Positions 16,677 through 25,807 of a stretch of 64,000 nt of DNA are shown here, in pieces. This DNA is from Parahoeflea alexandrii. GTDB lineage: Bacteria; Pseudomonadota; Alphaproteobacteria; Rhizobiales; Rhizobiaceae. How positions within the stretch are numbered: position 1 is the first letter of the stretch; each line of letters begins with the position of its first letter. The stretch is taken from assembly GCF_027214025.1 (NCBI RefSeq), contig NZ_JAPWHB010000002.1, positions 841,657 through 905,656 on the forward strand, given 5' to 3'. A model generated the notes under the pieces. That model saw only the letters and a program-made list of their open reading frames with translations, was not told the DNA's origin and did not search any database. The translations under genes were made by a program, and so were the position numbers.

Positions 16677-16855
16677 ACATGCACCCCTTTGTATGCGTCA
16701 GGCTAATCATGCCGGGATTGAATTTCGGTTAACATCAACCGGTCAATACCAGCATTTCCAGGGGATGAGACGGCCGGAAACCGGCGGTTCTGCGACCTGC
16801 CTCGAGGCTCAGGCCGACAGGCTGCAGCTGGCCCACGCGAAGAATGGCGTAAACC

Positions 16856-16869
16856 GCCCGTTTTCGGGC
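16856..16869 (-). terminator. Weak hairpin after the DUF1194 gene
   Basis: On the minus strand GCCCG-AAAA-CGGGC, followed by GGTTT, lies 17 bp after the DUF1194 stop. The stem is only 5 bp and the T-run short, so termination is tentative. Confidence 0.3.
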
Positions 16870-16885
16870 AGATGCAGCAATACCT

Positions 16886-17719
16886 CTAGGGGTCATCGAA
16901 CATCCATCGCCGCTGATCCCAGATCTTCTCGCCGATCAGGCAGTCATAAGGCTCGGACGGCGCCCGGAATCCCAACCCCGGCGGGGATTGCGCCGGAATG
17001 ACCGATTGCTCCACCGGTGGCAATCCGCCTATCTCGAGGATGAGCTTGCGCCGGATCGCTTCGGGAAACTGGTCCCAGCTTGTCACCGGAACCAGGAAAC
17101 TCCCCGGTCCGCCGATCACGCATTCGCTGTAATAGGTATCGAGATCGGCGATGTTGAAGCCGCTGCCGAATCCGTCGCTGGTCATCAGCGGAAGCCCGTT
17201 GATGACAATGCGGTTGGCGAGCGCCGCCTCGCGTGCAGCCAGCACCGGCTGCCCCTGGTTGTTGGGACCGTCGCCGGAAACATCGATCACCTTGCGAAAC
17301 CCGTCGAAGGGCGCTTCTTCCAGAAGCTTCAGTGCGTGCAGGATGGCGCCGGAAATCGATGTCCGGCGCAGGCCGACCGGACTGGAACTGCCGACAATCG
17401 CCGAGAGCTGGTCCGCATCCGCGCCTGTTTCCACAAGCGTCCAGCCGAACACCTCGCGGATCGCACTGTTGCCGGCCCACTCGAACATCGTCACGGCTAT
17501 GCGGCCATAGGCGCCCTGCCTGATGGCCCGGATGACGTCGGGATGATTGAGCGCCGCGGCATAGCCGTCGCGCTGGATGGTGAGTTCCCGTGCCGACATC
17601 GAGCGCGACACGTCGACCGCCAGTACCAGCGCGACATCGACCGGCTCCCGCGCTTGCGCGCCGGGCGATGCCACCAGCAAAGCTGCGGCTGCCAGCGCAG
17701 CCCTGATCCATCCGGTCAT
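16886..17719 (-). CDS. DUF1194 (von Willebrand factor A-like) secreted protein
   Basis: 277 aa. A signal peptide (MTGWIRAALAAAALLVASPGAQA) is followed by a vWA-like fold with an intact MIDAS start, LAVDVSRSMS (D-x-S-x-S), and VIDVSGDGPNNQG. This matches DUF1194, common in rhizobia, of unknown role. Metal-dependent protein binding in the periplasm is the likely activity. It stands alone, 210 bp downstream of the FAD-GcvT gene and separated from it by a strong terminator. Confidence 0.82.
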   Translation of the reverse strand: MTGWIRAALAAAALLVASPGAQAREPVDVALVLAVDVSRSMSARELTIQRDGYAAALNHPDVIRAIRQGAYGRIAVTMFEWAGNSAIREVFGWTLVETGADADQLSAIVGSSSPVGLRRTSISGAILHALKLLEEAPFDGFRKVIDVSGDGPNNQGQPVLAAREAALANRIVINGLPLMTSDGFGSGFNIADLDTYYSECVIGGPGSFLVPVTSWDQFPEAIRRKLILEIGGLPPVEQSVIPAQSPPGLGFRAPSEPYDCLIGEKIWDQRRWMFDDP

Positions 17720-17866
17720 GGTTCAGCTTATCATGGCAGCAAGCGAGGCTGAACCGGATTTTCGGTTGGCGGTGGTGCAGATGGTGGGCAATCTGTGCCC
17801 GCAACTCCCAGAGGCCGGTGTTGCAGCGGCAGCAGGGACCAACCTCGCGACAACGGGTCCGTCCGC

Positions 17867-17903
17867 AAGAAAAAGCCGTGCTGCCCCAGGTGAGCAGCAC
17901 GGC
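17867..17903 (-). terminator. Rho-independent terminator of the FAD-GcvT gene
   Basis: On the minus strand GCCGTGCTG (17903-17895) pairs perfectly with CAGCACGGC (17883-17875) across an 11-nt loop, followed at once by TTTTTCTT. It begins 27 bp after the stop codon at 17930. Confidence 0.82.
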
Positions 17904-17929
17904 CATTCATTCCGGCAATAAGCGAACGA

Positions 17930-20491
17930 TCAGCTCCGCGGCTTGAGGTTTTCCGGGTCGTAAAGCGGCGTGTAGCCAACCGCCGCCACTTCGACCGGGT
18001 AGGTTTCGTTGAAGTACTCGACATTGAGCTTGCGCCCGACCTGGCAGTAATCCCAGGGCAGATAGGCCAGCGCGATGTTTTTGCCGATAGTCGGACCGTA
18101 GGCGATCGACGTCGTGTAGGACCGGCGGCCGAGTTCGTCGACAAGCGTCTCGCCGGTTTCCGGATCCATCACCGGCAGGACGCCGACCGGGTAGCGGGCC
18201 ACGCCCTTGGCGTCGACATTCTCGGTCATCACCAGCGTGCACAGCATCGCCGGCTGGTTGGCGCGCGCCTTGTATTCCAGGTGTTTTTCCTTGCCGCGGA
18301 AATCGGCTTCCTTGACCTTCGGCCGCGCAAGGTCGCTTTCGATCAGGTTGTACTGGGTCAGAAGATCGGCGTTCTGCAGCCGCAGGCTCTTTTCCATGCG
18401 GCGCGAGTTTGCGTAGGTCTCGACACCGACCGGCATCACCCCGGTCGACCGCAGCGCGTCCCAGACGGCCAGGCCGTCCTCGTATTTCATGTGCAGCTCC
18501 CAGCCCTGCTCGCCGACATAGGAGAGGCGGAAGGCGGAAACCGTCCTGCCGGCGATCTCGATCGGCTTGATCGCGGCAAAGGGGAAGTTCTCGATGTCGA
18601 GGCCCGCCGGATCGGCGACCACCTTCTTCAGCGTCTCGCGGGCGTTGGGGCCCCAGATGCCGATGGTGATGAACTTCTCTGTCACATCGGTGATGGTGAC
18701 ATCGTAGCCCTTGTCCTGGGCAATACGCTGCATGTAGTGGAAGTCGCGCGGCCCGGCATCCGCGCCGTTGATCAGCCGGCAACGGTCGGCCATGCGGATG
18801 ACCGTGAAGTCGGCCCGTACCATGCCCTCGTCGTCGAGGAAGTGGGTGTAGATACCCTTGCCGATCATGTTGTCGCCGCCGATCTTGGCGGCGCAAAGCC
18901 ATTCGAGCATCTCGACGTGATCCGGTCCCTCGATGTCGACCATGTGGAAATGCGACAGGTTGATGATGCCGCAATCTTCGGTCAACTGCAGATGCTCGGC
19001 ATTCGACACCCGCCAGAAATGACGGTTGTCCCACTCGTTTGCCCGAACCGGAACCCGGTCGCCGAACTTCTCGAGCAGGTGCGCGTTCGAGGCATAGCCA
19101 TGTGCGCGCTCCCAGCCGCCGAGTTCCATGAAATGACCGCCAAGCTCGACTTCGCGCTCGTAGAACGGCGACCGCTTGACGCCGCGGCCCGAAGCATAGG
19201 GCTCGCGCGGATGGATCGCCGGGAAGTAGATCTTCTGCGCCGCCTCGCGGCAGCGGCCCTCGATGAATTCCTCGGTCATCTGGTGCGGGTAGAACCGCGC
19301 ATAGTCGATCGAGTTATGGTCGATCTCGGTGCGCCCGTCGGTCATCCAGTCGGCAATCAGCTTGCCGTAACCCGGACCGTCCTTGACCCATATGGCGACG
19401 CAGTACCACAGGCCGCGCACCTTCTGGCTTTCGCCGCAGGAGGGCCCGCCGGCGGCCGAGACCTGCAGCAGGCCGTTGAAGGAGTGGCTCTCATTGTAGC
19501 CGAGCTCGCCGAGGATCGGGGTCAGTTCCATGGCCCGCTCCAGTGGCTCAAGGATCTGCTCCATCTCGAGATCGCGCTGTGACGGCGAAAGCCGCGCCTC
19601 ATTCTTTTCCAGGATGTCCCGGGGATGGCACAGCCGCGGCTCGTCGGTCTCGTAATAGCCCCATTCGATCTGGCCGCCCTCGGCGGTCTTCGGATCGCCG
19701 GTGTCGCGCATATAGGCCGAATTGCCCTGGTCGCGCATCAGCGGCCAGCCGATGTCCTTGCCGGTGCCTTCGAACTCGTTGTAGGGGCCGAAAAAGGTCA
19801 GCGGGTGATCGACCGGCATCACCGGCAGGTCTTCGCCGACCATCTCCGCGATCAGCCGCCCCCAGATGCCGGCGCAGATGACCACATGGTCGGCCATGAT
19901 GGTGCCGCGATGGGTGACGACGCCCTTGATGCGCCCGCCCTCGACGATCAGCGACTGGGCCGGTGTGTTAGCGAAGACGCTAAGCTTGCCGGTCTTTTCG
20001 CCCGCATCGACGAGCTTGCCGGCAACCGTCTGCGAGCGCGGAATGACAAGGCCTGCGTCCGGGTCCCACAGGGCGCCCGCGACCATTTCTTCCTCGACCA
20101 GCGGGAACTTTGCCTTCACCTCAGCCGGACCGATCAGGCTCGCCCGCGTCCCGAAGGCTTTGCCGGAGGATATCTTGCGCTTGATCTCTTCCATCCAGGT
20201 CTCGTCGCCCGCGCGCACGATTTCCAGTCCGCCGATACGGGCGTAGTGGCCCATCTTCTCGAAGAAATCGATCGAGTACTGCGTCGTCCAGACCGACAAA
20301 TAGTCGTGGCTGGTCGTGTAGCAGAAATCCGAGGCATGCGCCGTGGACCCGATGTCGGTCGGCACGCCGGACTTGTCGATGCCGACAATGTCGTCCCATC
20401 CACGTTCGATCAGATGGTGCGCGATGGAGGCGCCGACAATCCCGCCCACACCGATGATCACGACCTTCGCCTGCTTCGGAAACTCTGCCAT
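17930..20491 (-). CDS. FAD-dependent dimethylglycine/sarcosine dehydrogenase-like protein with GcvT domain
   Basis: 853 aa. N-terminal DAO-type FAD domain (VVIIGVGGIVGASIAHHLIE; GSTAHASDF places His52 where the DMGDH/SARDH family attaches FAD covalently), a linking FAO_M region, then GcvT and GcvT C-terminal domains (FHMVDIEGPDHVEML, RLSYVGEQGWELHMKYEDGL, GVETYANSRRMEKSLRL). These enzymes oxidatively demethylate N-methyl amines and pass the methylene group to THF bound by the GcvT part. The substrate is not fixed by sequence; dimethylglycine or sarcosine are the usual ones. It could complete betaine breakdown begun by the MttB-like enzyme, feeding the same folate pool. It has its own terminator and is not in an operon with the methyltransferase. 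Confidence 0.85.
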   Translation of the reverse strand: MAEFPKQAKVVIIGVGGIVGASIAHHLIERGWDDIVGIDKSGVPTDIGSTAHASDFCYTTSHDYLSVWTTQYSIDFFEKMGHYARIGGLEIVRAGDETWMEEIKRKISSGKAFGTRASLIGPAEVKAKFPLVEEEMVAGALWDPDAGLVIPRSQTVAGKLVDAGEKTGKLSVFANTPAQSLIVEGGRIKGVVTHRGTIMADHVVICAGIWGRLIAEMVGEDLPVMPVDHPLTFFGPYNEFEGTGKDIGWPLMRDQGNSAYMRDTGDPKTAEGGQIEWGYYETDEPRLCHPRDILEKNEARLSPSQRDLEMEQILEPLERAMELTPILGELGYNESHSFNGLLQVSAAGGPSCGESQKVRGLWYCVAIWVKDGPGYGKLIADWMTDGRTEIDHNSIDYARFYPHQMTEEFIEGRCREAAQKIYFPAIHPREPYASGRGVKRSPFYEREVELGGHFMELGGWERAHGYASNAHLLEKFGDRVPVRANEWDNRHFWRVSNAEHLQLTEDCGIINLSHFHMVDIEGPDHVEMLEWLCAAKIGGDNMIGKGIYTHFLDDEGMVRADFTVIRMADRCRLINGADAGPRDFHYMQRIAQDKGYDVTITDVTEKFITIGIWGPNARETLKKVVADPAGLDIENFPFAAIKPIEIAGRTVSAFRLSYVGEQGWELHMKYEDGLAVWDALRSTGVMPVGVETYANSRRMEKSLRLQNADLLTQYNLIESDLARPKVKEADFRGKEKHLEYKARANQPAMLCTLVMTENVDAKGVARYPVGVLPVMDPETGETLVDELGRRSYTTSIAYGPTIGKNIALAYLPWDYCQVGRKLNVEYFNETYPVEVAAVGYTPLYDPENLKPRS

Positions 20492-20755
20492 TTTGATCTG
20501 CCCTGATTGCGCTTTGAACAGAATTTAGAATCTGCCGCATCAAAACTAGAGCCTGTCTACGACATAATCACAATGCAGGACGACGGGCAGAACCTTGCAA
20601 ATTTGGGGATGGTGATTTCGCCGCTTGATCCTCAAGGAGCGGAGGCTGCCAGCTTCCGGCAGCCGCAGGTGGCGCGTGAATAAAGCGTGAGGTCACATCC
20701 TGAGCATTTGGACGTCGAGAAAACGCAGTATAGTTGCTTTTTGAGGAGGCTCCAC
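20492..20755 (+). promoter_or_regulatory. Intergenic region upstream of the ATPase-HNH-patatin operon, with candidate promoter
   Basis: 264 bp between divergent genes. It holds a GC-rich hairpin (GGCTGCC at 20644-20650, GGCAGCC at 20658-20664) and, nearer the operon, TTGGAC (20708-20713) and TATAGT (20729-20734), with a 15-bp spacer that is short for a sigma-70 promoter. Such a promoter would give a leader of only about 15 nt, ending in the strong GAGGAGG ribosome binding site. Weakly supported. Confidence 0.35.
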
Positions 20756-22963
20756 ATGCGTTACGTCGACCGCAGCAATGTGTCACCGCCCACGTCGTTG
20801 GCTGACGACGATTTCAAGAAAATGCGGATGGCATACCTTCAATATCTGAGCCTGCCCGACAAGGAACGGGTCCAGCACACCCCCCCGGACAGACACCTGC
20901 TCCATGATTCGAACTTGAACAACGCGCTGTCGAAGCTGTTTTCAGGACGCTGTGCGTTTTGCGAAACGCGGACCAGACTGGAGACCTATCGCTTCCGCCC
21001 GACCAGAGAAGCTCTGCCGCTCGACAAGGACGAATTCGCCTTCATGGCCTATGGCTGGCTGGCCGACGCCTGGCAGAATCTCTACCCGATCTGCAAGGAA
21101 TGCCGCCCCCGCCGCCTCAACTTCTTTCCCGTGGACGGCCGCCGCAGCAAGGCTCCGACGGCGGCGCAGTATAGGGCCTATGCCGAGCGAAACGATGGCA
21201 ACTGGCTGCTGTCGATTTCGGAGAGGAACATCCTGCTCGATCCCTGCAATGACCAGGACATCTCAAGCCACATGATCATGGGCCGCAACGGGTTCCTCAG
21301 ACCACTTTCGCCGCGCGGCGAGGAAACCATTGCCCATTTTGGCCTTAACCGGCTGAGCCTCGCCAACAGACGCGGTAAAGAGCGTGAGCGCGTCGTGCCG
21401 GACCTGTCGGTTTTTGGCGGCAGACCGGATTCCTATTTTGCCTCCGAGGCCTGGAAGCTCGAAACAGAGTTTCCGGGACTGATTGCCGGCTACATCAAGT
21501 CGGAAAGAACCGGTGCAAATGACTCCGTCGGCCGCGCCGCAAATCCGGCCACCAAGCGTTCTCCCGCGCGCAAGGTCGGTACGGCACGAGCGGCAAAGAA
21601 GCAGACCAGGCAAGACTGGCGGCTCAGCAGCGTCCGGCTCAAATCTTTCAAATCGCTCGAAAAGCTCGAGTTCGAAATGCCCCGCCGCAAGCACGGCCGG
21701 GAACCGGGACAAACCCCGGCGCTGCTGATACTTGGCGAAAACGCATCCGGAAAGAGCTCGATCCTCGAAGCCATCACGCTGGCCCTTAGCTCGGAGGCGG
21801 CACTGGAAAAACTCGGCGTCGAGGCCGGCCGGCTGCTGCTCGACCCGACTTTTCTGGGCGATCAGAAGAAACGCCGGCGTACCCATTCGAGCGTCGAACT
21901 CGATTTTGCCGACGATACCGGCAAGTCCCAAACCGTCAGCTTCAAACTGAGTTCGAAGGGGTTTCAGGCAGAGAGCGCTGTTCCGGCCAACATGCCGGTC
22001 TTCGCCTATGGTGCCTATCGTCATTACCTGGACGATTTCTACGAATGGGAGCCGCACCGGGGGATCGTCAGCCTGTTCCGCAGCGACAACCTACTGTCCA
22101 ATCCGGAAAAATGGCTGCTACAGATCAGCCAGAACAAGTTCAACATGGTCGTCAGATCGCTGCGGCATGTCTTCGGCATCGGTGAAAACTTCAACGTTAT
22201 CGAACGCGACAAGAAGGCCAAACGATGCCTCGTCGTCGTCGAACTGGCGAATGGAAAACTGTCCAGGACGCCTTTGTCCAGCGTCTCCTCCGGTTTCCGG
22301 ACTATTCTGGCCCTCACCTGTGACGTCATGCGCTGGCTGCTCGATGACAAGCGCGGGTGGAATTTCCAGACCCTGAACGACGCCCACGGCATCATTATGA
22401 TCGACGAGGTGGAGGCGCACCTGCATCCACGCTGGAAAGTCCGCATCATCGAAGGCTTGCGCAAAGCGCTTCCCAACATGACCTTCATCGTCACCACCCA
22501 CGACCCGCTGTGCGTCCGCGGGATGCACGACGGCGAAGTCATGGTGCTGCAGCGCCTGCCGGGCCGCGCCCTGGGATCGAAACTGCCTGTGGTGATCGAA
22601 ACCCTGACAGAGCTCCCGAATGTATCGCAATTGACCATCGAACAATTGCTGACCTCCGATCTTTTCAGCCTGTTCGACACGGATGATCCTGTGAGCGGCA
22701 AGGCAATGGCGCAACTCGCCGACAGCCTGGTCAAGGCCAAGACCGATAAGATTGATGACAACTCCGAAGAAGGCCAGATGCTGCGGAAGTTCCGCCGCGA
22801 GATCGAAGAGGCGTTGCCGATCGGCACCACCCAGGTTTCGCGGATCGTCCATGAAGCGGTCAGCGATTACATCATCAAGCGCGGCAACGTGAGTGCCAAC
22901 GCCTATGCCGGTTTGCGCAAGGAAACCAAGGAGCGCATCCTCGAAGCACTGGAGCGTGTATGA
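20756..22963 (+). CDS. AAA/ABC-type ATPase with N-terminal degenerate HNH module (Septu PtuA-like)
   Basis: 735 aa from the ATG at 20756, which has GAGGAGG 6 nt upstream. Residues 1-250 are an HNH-like zinc module: C66, C69, C113 and C116 (CAFC, CKEC) with N108 in WQNL, colinear with the HNH protein encoded next. The catalytic His of that protein is replaced here by Arg79 (TYRFRP). A basic linker (about 270-310) leads to an OLD/SMC-like ATPase: Walker A GENASGKSS at 327, ABC-like signature SSVSSGFRT, Walker B IIMIDEVEAHLHP (D550, E551) and switch His in TTHDPL. The layout resembles PtuA of the Septu anti-phage system, fused to a recognition or scaffolding domain. It overlaps the next gene by ATGA. 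Confidence 0.85.
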   Translation: MRYVDRSNVSPPTSLADDDFKKMRMAYLQYLSLPDKERVQHTPPDRHLLHDSNLNNALSKLFSGRCAFCETRTRLETYRFRPTREALPLDKDEFAFMAYGWLADAWQNLYPICKECRPRRLNFFPVDGRRSKAPTAAQYRAYAERNDGNWLLSISERNILLDPCNDQDISSHMIMGRNGFLRPLSPRGEETIAHFGLNRLSLANRRGKERERVVPDLSVFGGRPDSYFASEAWKLETEFPGLIAGYIKSERTGANDSVGRAANPATKRSPARKVGTARAAKKQTRQDWRLSSVRLKSFKSLEKLEFEMPRRKHGREPGQTPALLILGENASGKSSILEAITLALSSEAALEKLGVEAGRLLLDPTFLGDQKKRRRTHSSVELDFADDTGKSQTVSFKLSSKGFQAESAVPANMPVFAYGAYRHYLDDFYEWEPHRGIVSLFRSDNLLSNPEKWLLQISQNKFNMVVRSLRHVFGIGENFNVIERDKKAKRCLVVVELANGKLSRTPLSSVSSGFRTILALTCDVMRWLLDDKRGWNFQTLNDAHGIIMIDEVEAHLHPRWKVRIIEGLRKALPNMTFIVTTHDPLCVRGMHDGEVMVLQRLPGRALGSKLPVVIETLTELPNVSQLTIEQLLTSDLFSLFDTDDPVSGKAMAQLADSLVKAKTDKIDDNSEEGQMLRKFRREIEEALPIGTTQVSRIVHEAVSDYIIKRGNVSANAYAGLRKETKERILEALERV

Positions 22964-23937
22964 TGCGCAAGGTTGACCGCAACACCATCGATCCCCCGAG
23001 CTATTTGACCGGCCCCGACTCGCGCGGTCGCGAAGAGCTGGAGAAAGCCCGCAGTCACGTATCCAACGCGGCCTTGCGCAAGAAAGCGTTCCCGTTCAAG
23101 GTCTACAAGAACGACGGCGTCAAGACGGCGCTGCATGCGCTGTTTCATGGCAAGTGCGCCTATTGCGAAAGCTATTACCAGGCCCAGGCGCCGGTGGATG
23201 TCGAGCATTTCCGCCCCAAGGCTGCGGTGGAGGGCGAGGATGATCATCCAGGCTACTGGTGGCTGGCGATGAACTGGGAAAATCTTCTTCCGAGCTGCAT
23301 CGATTGCAACCGCAGACGCCGGCAGGAAATTCCCTCGCCGAGGGTCAGCCTCAGCGATTTGCACGAAGCCGAGATGGCAACCAGAAGCACCGGAAAGGGC
23401 CCCGCATTTCCCATTGCAGGCACCCGTGCGGTCACCGAAGCCGATAGCATAGAACGCGAAGCGCCCTATCTGCTTGATCCATGCCGCGACGACCCGGCCG
23501 AACACCTGGAATTCTATATCAATCACGACCGCCCGATCGGGCTGGTTCTGCCGAAAACGCTATCAGGCGGCACCGAGGCCGTACCCGACACCGGGAATAC
23601 AGGAGCAATCGTCAGCGGCGCCCAGGCGCGGAAGAACGCTGTGCGCGGCGCTGTGTCGATCCAGGTCTACGGCTTGAACCGTCTGGGTCTGGTGCAGGAG
23701 CGCACGCGGATCCTGCGCCATCTTGAGTTCCTTCGCCATCTCATCGCCGAGATCGACAAGACATCCCGACAACTGGCCCGCTCGCGAACCGCCAAGGTCA
23801 GGGCTGCTGCCATCAAGCTCGACAACCTCATTGAACTCATCATCGCCGAAATCGCGGCGATGGCCGAACCCGACCAGCCCTACAGCGCGATGGTCCGGCA
23901 ATGGATCGACGCTTTCAAGCAAGAACTCGCGACCTGA
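22960..23937 (+). CDS. HNH endonuclease (Septu PtuB-like)
   Basis: 325 aa, starting in the ATGA overlap with the ATPase gene. Zinc ligands C66/C69 (CAYC) and C113/C116 (CIDC) frame the catalytic core: H83 in VEHFRPK, N108 in WENL and N117 in CIDCN, the normal H-N-N/H pattern of this family. Later blocks LLDPCRDDPAEHLE and VYGLNRLGLVQERTRIL also match the N-terminal half of the ATPase (LLDPCNDQ, HFGLNRLSLANRRG), so the two genes share a duplicated ancestor. The predicted role is DNA or RNA cleavage licensed by the ATPase; the target is unknown. Confidence 0.85.
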   Translation: MMRKVDRNTIDPPSYLTGPDSRGREELEKARSHVSNAALRKKAFPFKVYKNDGVKTALHALFHGKCAYCESYYQAQAPVDVEHFRPKAAVEGEDDHPGYWWLAMNWENLLPSCIDCNRRRRQEIPSPRVSLSDLHEAEMATRSTGKGPAFPIAGTRAVTEADSIEREAPYLLDPCRDDPAEHLEFYINHDRPIGLVLPKTLSGGTEAVPDTGNTGAIVSGAQARKNAVRGAVSIQVYGLNRLGLVQERTRILRHLEFLRHLIAEIDKTSRQLARSRTAKVRAAAIKLDNLIELIIAEIAAMAEPDQPYSAMVRQWIDAFKQELAT

Positions 23938-23966
23938 CTTGCAACGGTTTGAACTGGAGACATGCC

Positions 23967-25688
23967 ATGACGGCGCCGCAACGGAAATGCGATCTGGTGA
24001 TGAAAGGAGGGATCACCAGTGGAGTGGTCTACCCGATGGCCGTGGTCGAACTCGCCAAAAAGTACCGGTTCGAGAACATCGGCGGCACCTCTGCCGGCGC
24101 GATTGCAGCAGTGGTGACTGCCGCCGCCGAATACGGCCGTGACAAGGGCGGGTTCAAGAAGATCGGCGAATTGCCGGAGGAACTCTCGGCCGATCTGATC
24201 GGCAAGTTCCAACCGGTTCCCGAATTGCGGCCGCTGTTCAATTTCATGCTCGCAGCCTTGTCGAAAAGCATGAGCAAGATCGTTGCAGCGCTCCTGGGTA
24301 ATTATCGCAGAAAAGCCCTGATATGGGCCCTCCCCGGGATGGTGATCGCAATTGCTCTGGGAATTCTCCCCCATTCGCTCGGCTTCACCCTGCTGGGCCT
24401 GTTGCTTGCGGTTCTGGGCGCTTTTGCAGGTGCTGGCGCAGCCTTGCTGCGGCAGGTCACGGTGACCTTGCCCGAACATGATTACGGGATCTGCCCGGGC
24501 CTCACACAGGCCAACAGCAAAGGCGCGGCCCTCACCGATTGGCTAAGCCAGACCATCGATGCCGTGGCGGGCCTCGATGACAGCGAGGGCCCTTTGACCA
24601 TTGCGCACCTCAAGGAAAAGGGGATCAACGTAAAAACCGTCACCACGGACATCACCACCCACCGGCCCTACATCCTGCCGATTGCAAACAACAACCACGC
24701 TTTCTCCGAAGCCGAATTCCGCAAGCTGTTTCCCGGCAAGGTGGTGGACCATATGATCTCGCGTTCCTCCAAAGTGAGCGCAAAATGGGGGAAAGATGCC
24801 GGTGATCTGCACTACTTCCAATCAGATCAATTGCCTGTCGTCGTGCTGGCGCGCATGAGCCTGAGTTTTCCCGGGCTGATTTCGGCTGTGCCACTGCACC
24901 GGATTGACTACACGCTGGTCAACCAGGCGGTCTATCCGGCGGTCAAGCGCTGCCTGTTCTCCGACGGCGGGCTGTCGAGCAATTTTCCGGTTCACTTCTT
25001 TGATGAATTCCTGCCGCAAACACCGACATTCGGTGTGTCGCTCTCCGAATATCATCCCATGCGCATCAGGAAAGAGGATGCCGGCAAACCGAAAGCCGGA
25101 CGGATCACCCTGCCAGTTGAAGCAGCAAGTGGCCGCTTGCTGCCAACCCACCAATTCAAGGGCCTGTTGGGCTTTGTCATGGCCATGTTTGACAGCGCCA
25201 AGGACTGGCAGGACTCGCTGCAGTCCATCTTGCCGGGCTATCGCGAACGCATCGTCACGGTGAATTTGAAAGAAGATGAAGGCGGACTGAATCTCGAGAT
25301 GAAAAGCCCAACAATCAAATTGCTTTCAGATTTCGGCCAGGATGCCGGCCAGGAAATCGACCACAAGTTCGATCTCGATGAACATCGCTGGAGACGATAC
25401 CTGGTGGAAATCCAGGCGATCGAGGAAATGCTGGAGCAATTCTCAAAATCCTACTCGGACACGACACCGCAACCCGACAGCCTCGCCTACCCCGACCTTG
25501 CAGTCGACTACCGCCCGAAATCCTTCGACAAACTGACAGACGAGCAACGCAGGGTGATCAAGTCAAAGGCCGAGCAGATCGCGGCTCTGGGCAAGGCATT
25601 GACGGCGGAAACGCCCATCAGCAAATACGCGGCGGCTTTGCCCAAGAGCCAGTCCAAACTGCGCAACATCGCCAGCATGGACCAGTAG
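23967..25688 (+). CDS. Patatin-like phospholipase with transmembrane insertion
   Basis: 573 aa; the ATG at 23967 has GGAG upstream, 29 bp after the HNH stop. Patatin motifs: glycine-rich oxyanion loop KGGITSGVVYP (13-23), nucleophile elbow GTSAG with Ser42, and catalytic Asp333 in SDGGLSSNFP. Between them, residues about 117-162 form two hydrophobic helices (LIWALPGMVIAIALGIL and LLGLLLAVLGAFAGAGAALL), anchoring the lipase in the inner membrane. The C-terminal 200 residues are helical and charged. Patatin lipases are membrane-degrading effectors in defense systems such as CBASS (CapV). The operon context suggests activation by the ATPase-HNH pair; a housekeeping lipase is the alternative. Confidence 0.87.
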   Translation: MTAPQRKCDLVMKGGITSGVVYPMAVVELAKKYRFENIGGTSAGAIAAVVTAAAEYGRDKGGFKKIGELPEELSADLIGKFQPVPELRPLFNFMLAALSKSMSKIVAALLGNYRRKALIWALPGMVIAIALGILPHSLGFTLLGLLLAVLGAFAGAGAALLRQVTVTLPEHDYGICPGLTQANSKGAALTDWLSQTIDAVAGLDDSEGPLTIAHLKEKGINVKTVTTDITTHRPYILPIANNNHAFSEAEFRKLFPGKVVDHMISRSSKVSAKWGKDAGDLHYFQSDQLPVVVLARMSLSFPGLISAVPLHRIDYTLVNQAVYPAVKRCLFSDGGLSSNFPVHFFDEFLPQTPTFGVSLSEYHPMRIRKEDAGKPKAGRITLPVEAASGRLLPTHQFKGLLGFVMAMFDSAKDWQDSLQSILPGYRERIVTVNLKEDEGGLNLEMKSPTIKLLSDFGQDAGQEIDHKFDLDEHRWRRYLVEIQAIEEMLEQFSKSYSDTTPQPDSLAYPDLAVDYRPKSFDKLTDEQRRVIKSKAEQIAALGKALTAETPISKYAAALPKSQSKLRNIASMDQ

Positions 25689-25807
25689 CGCTGTTACGAC
25701 ACGTTTCCGGCTCCCGGCGTTGCGTTCTGGCCTGGTTCGACCGGACCGGAAGCCGGTGGGTCGCATAATCGCTCCAATCCGCGTCCGGTTCCCGCCGGCA
25801 TTGCAAC

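Noticed and set aside
20687..20755. Longer ATPase start at 20687
   Set aside because: It lacks a ribosome binding site, while the ATG at 20756 has GAGGAGG; the added residues do not match the partner HNH protein.
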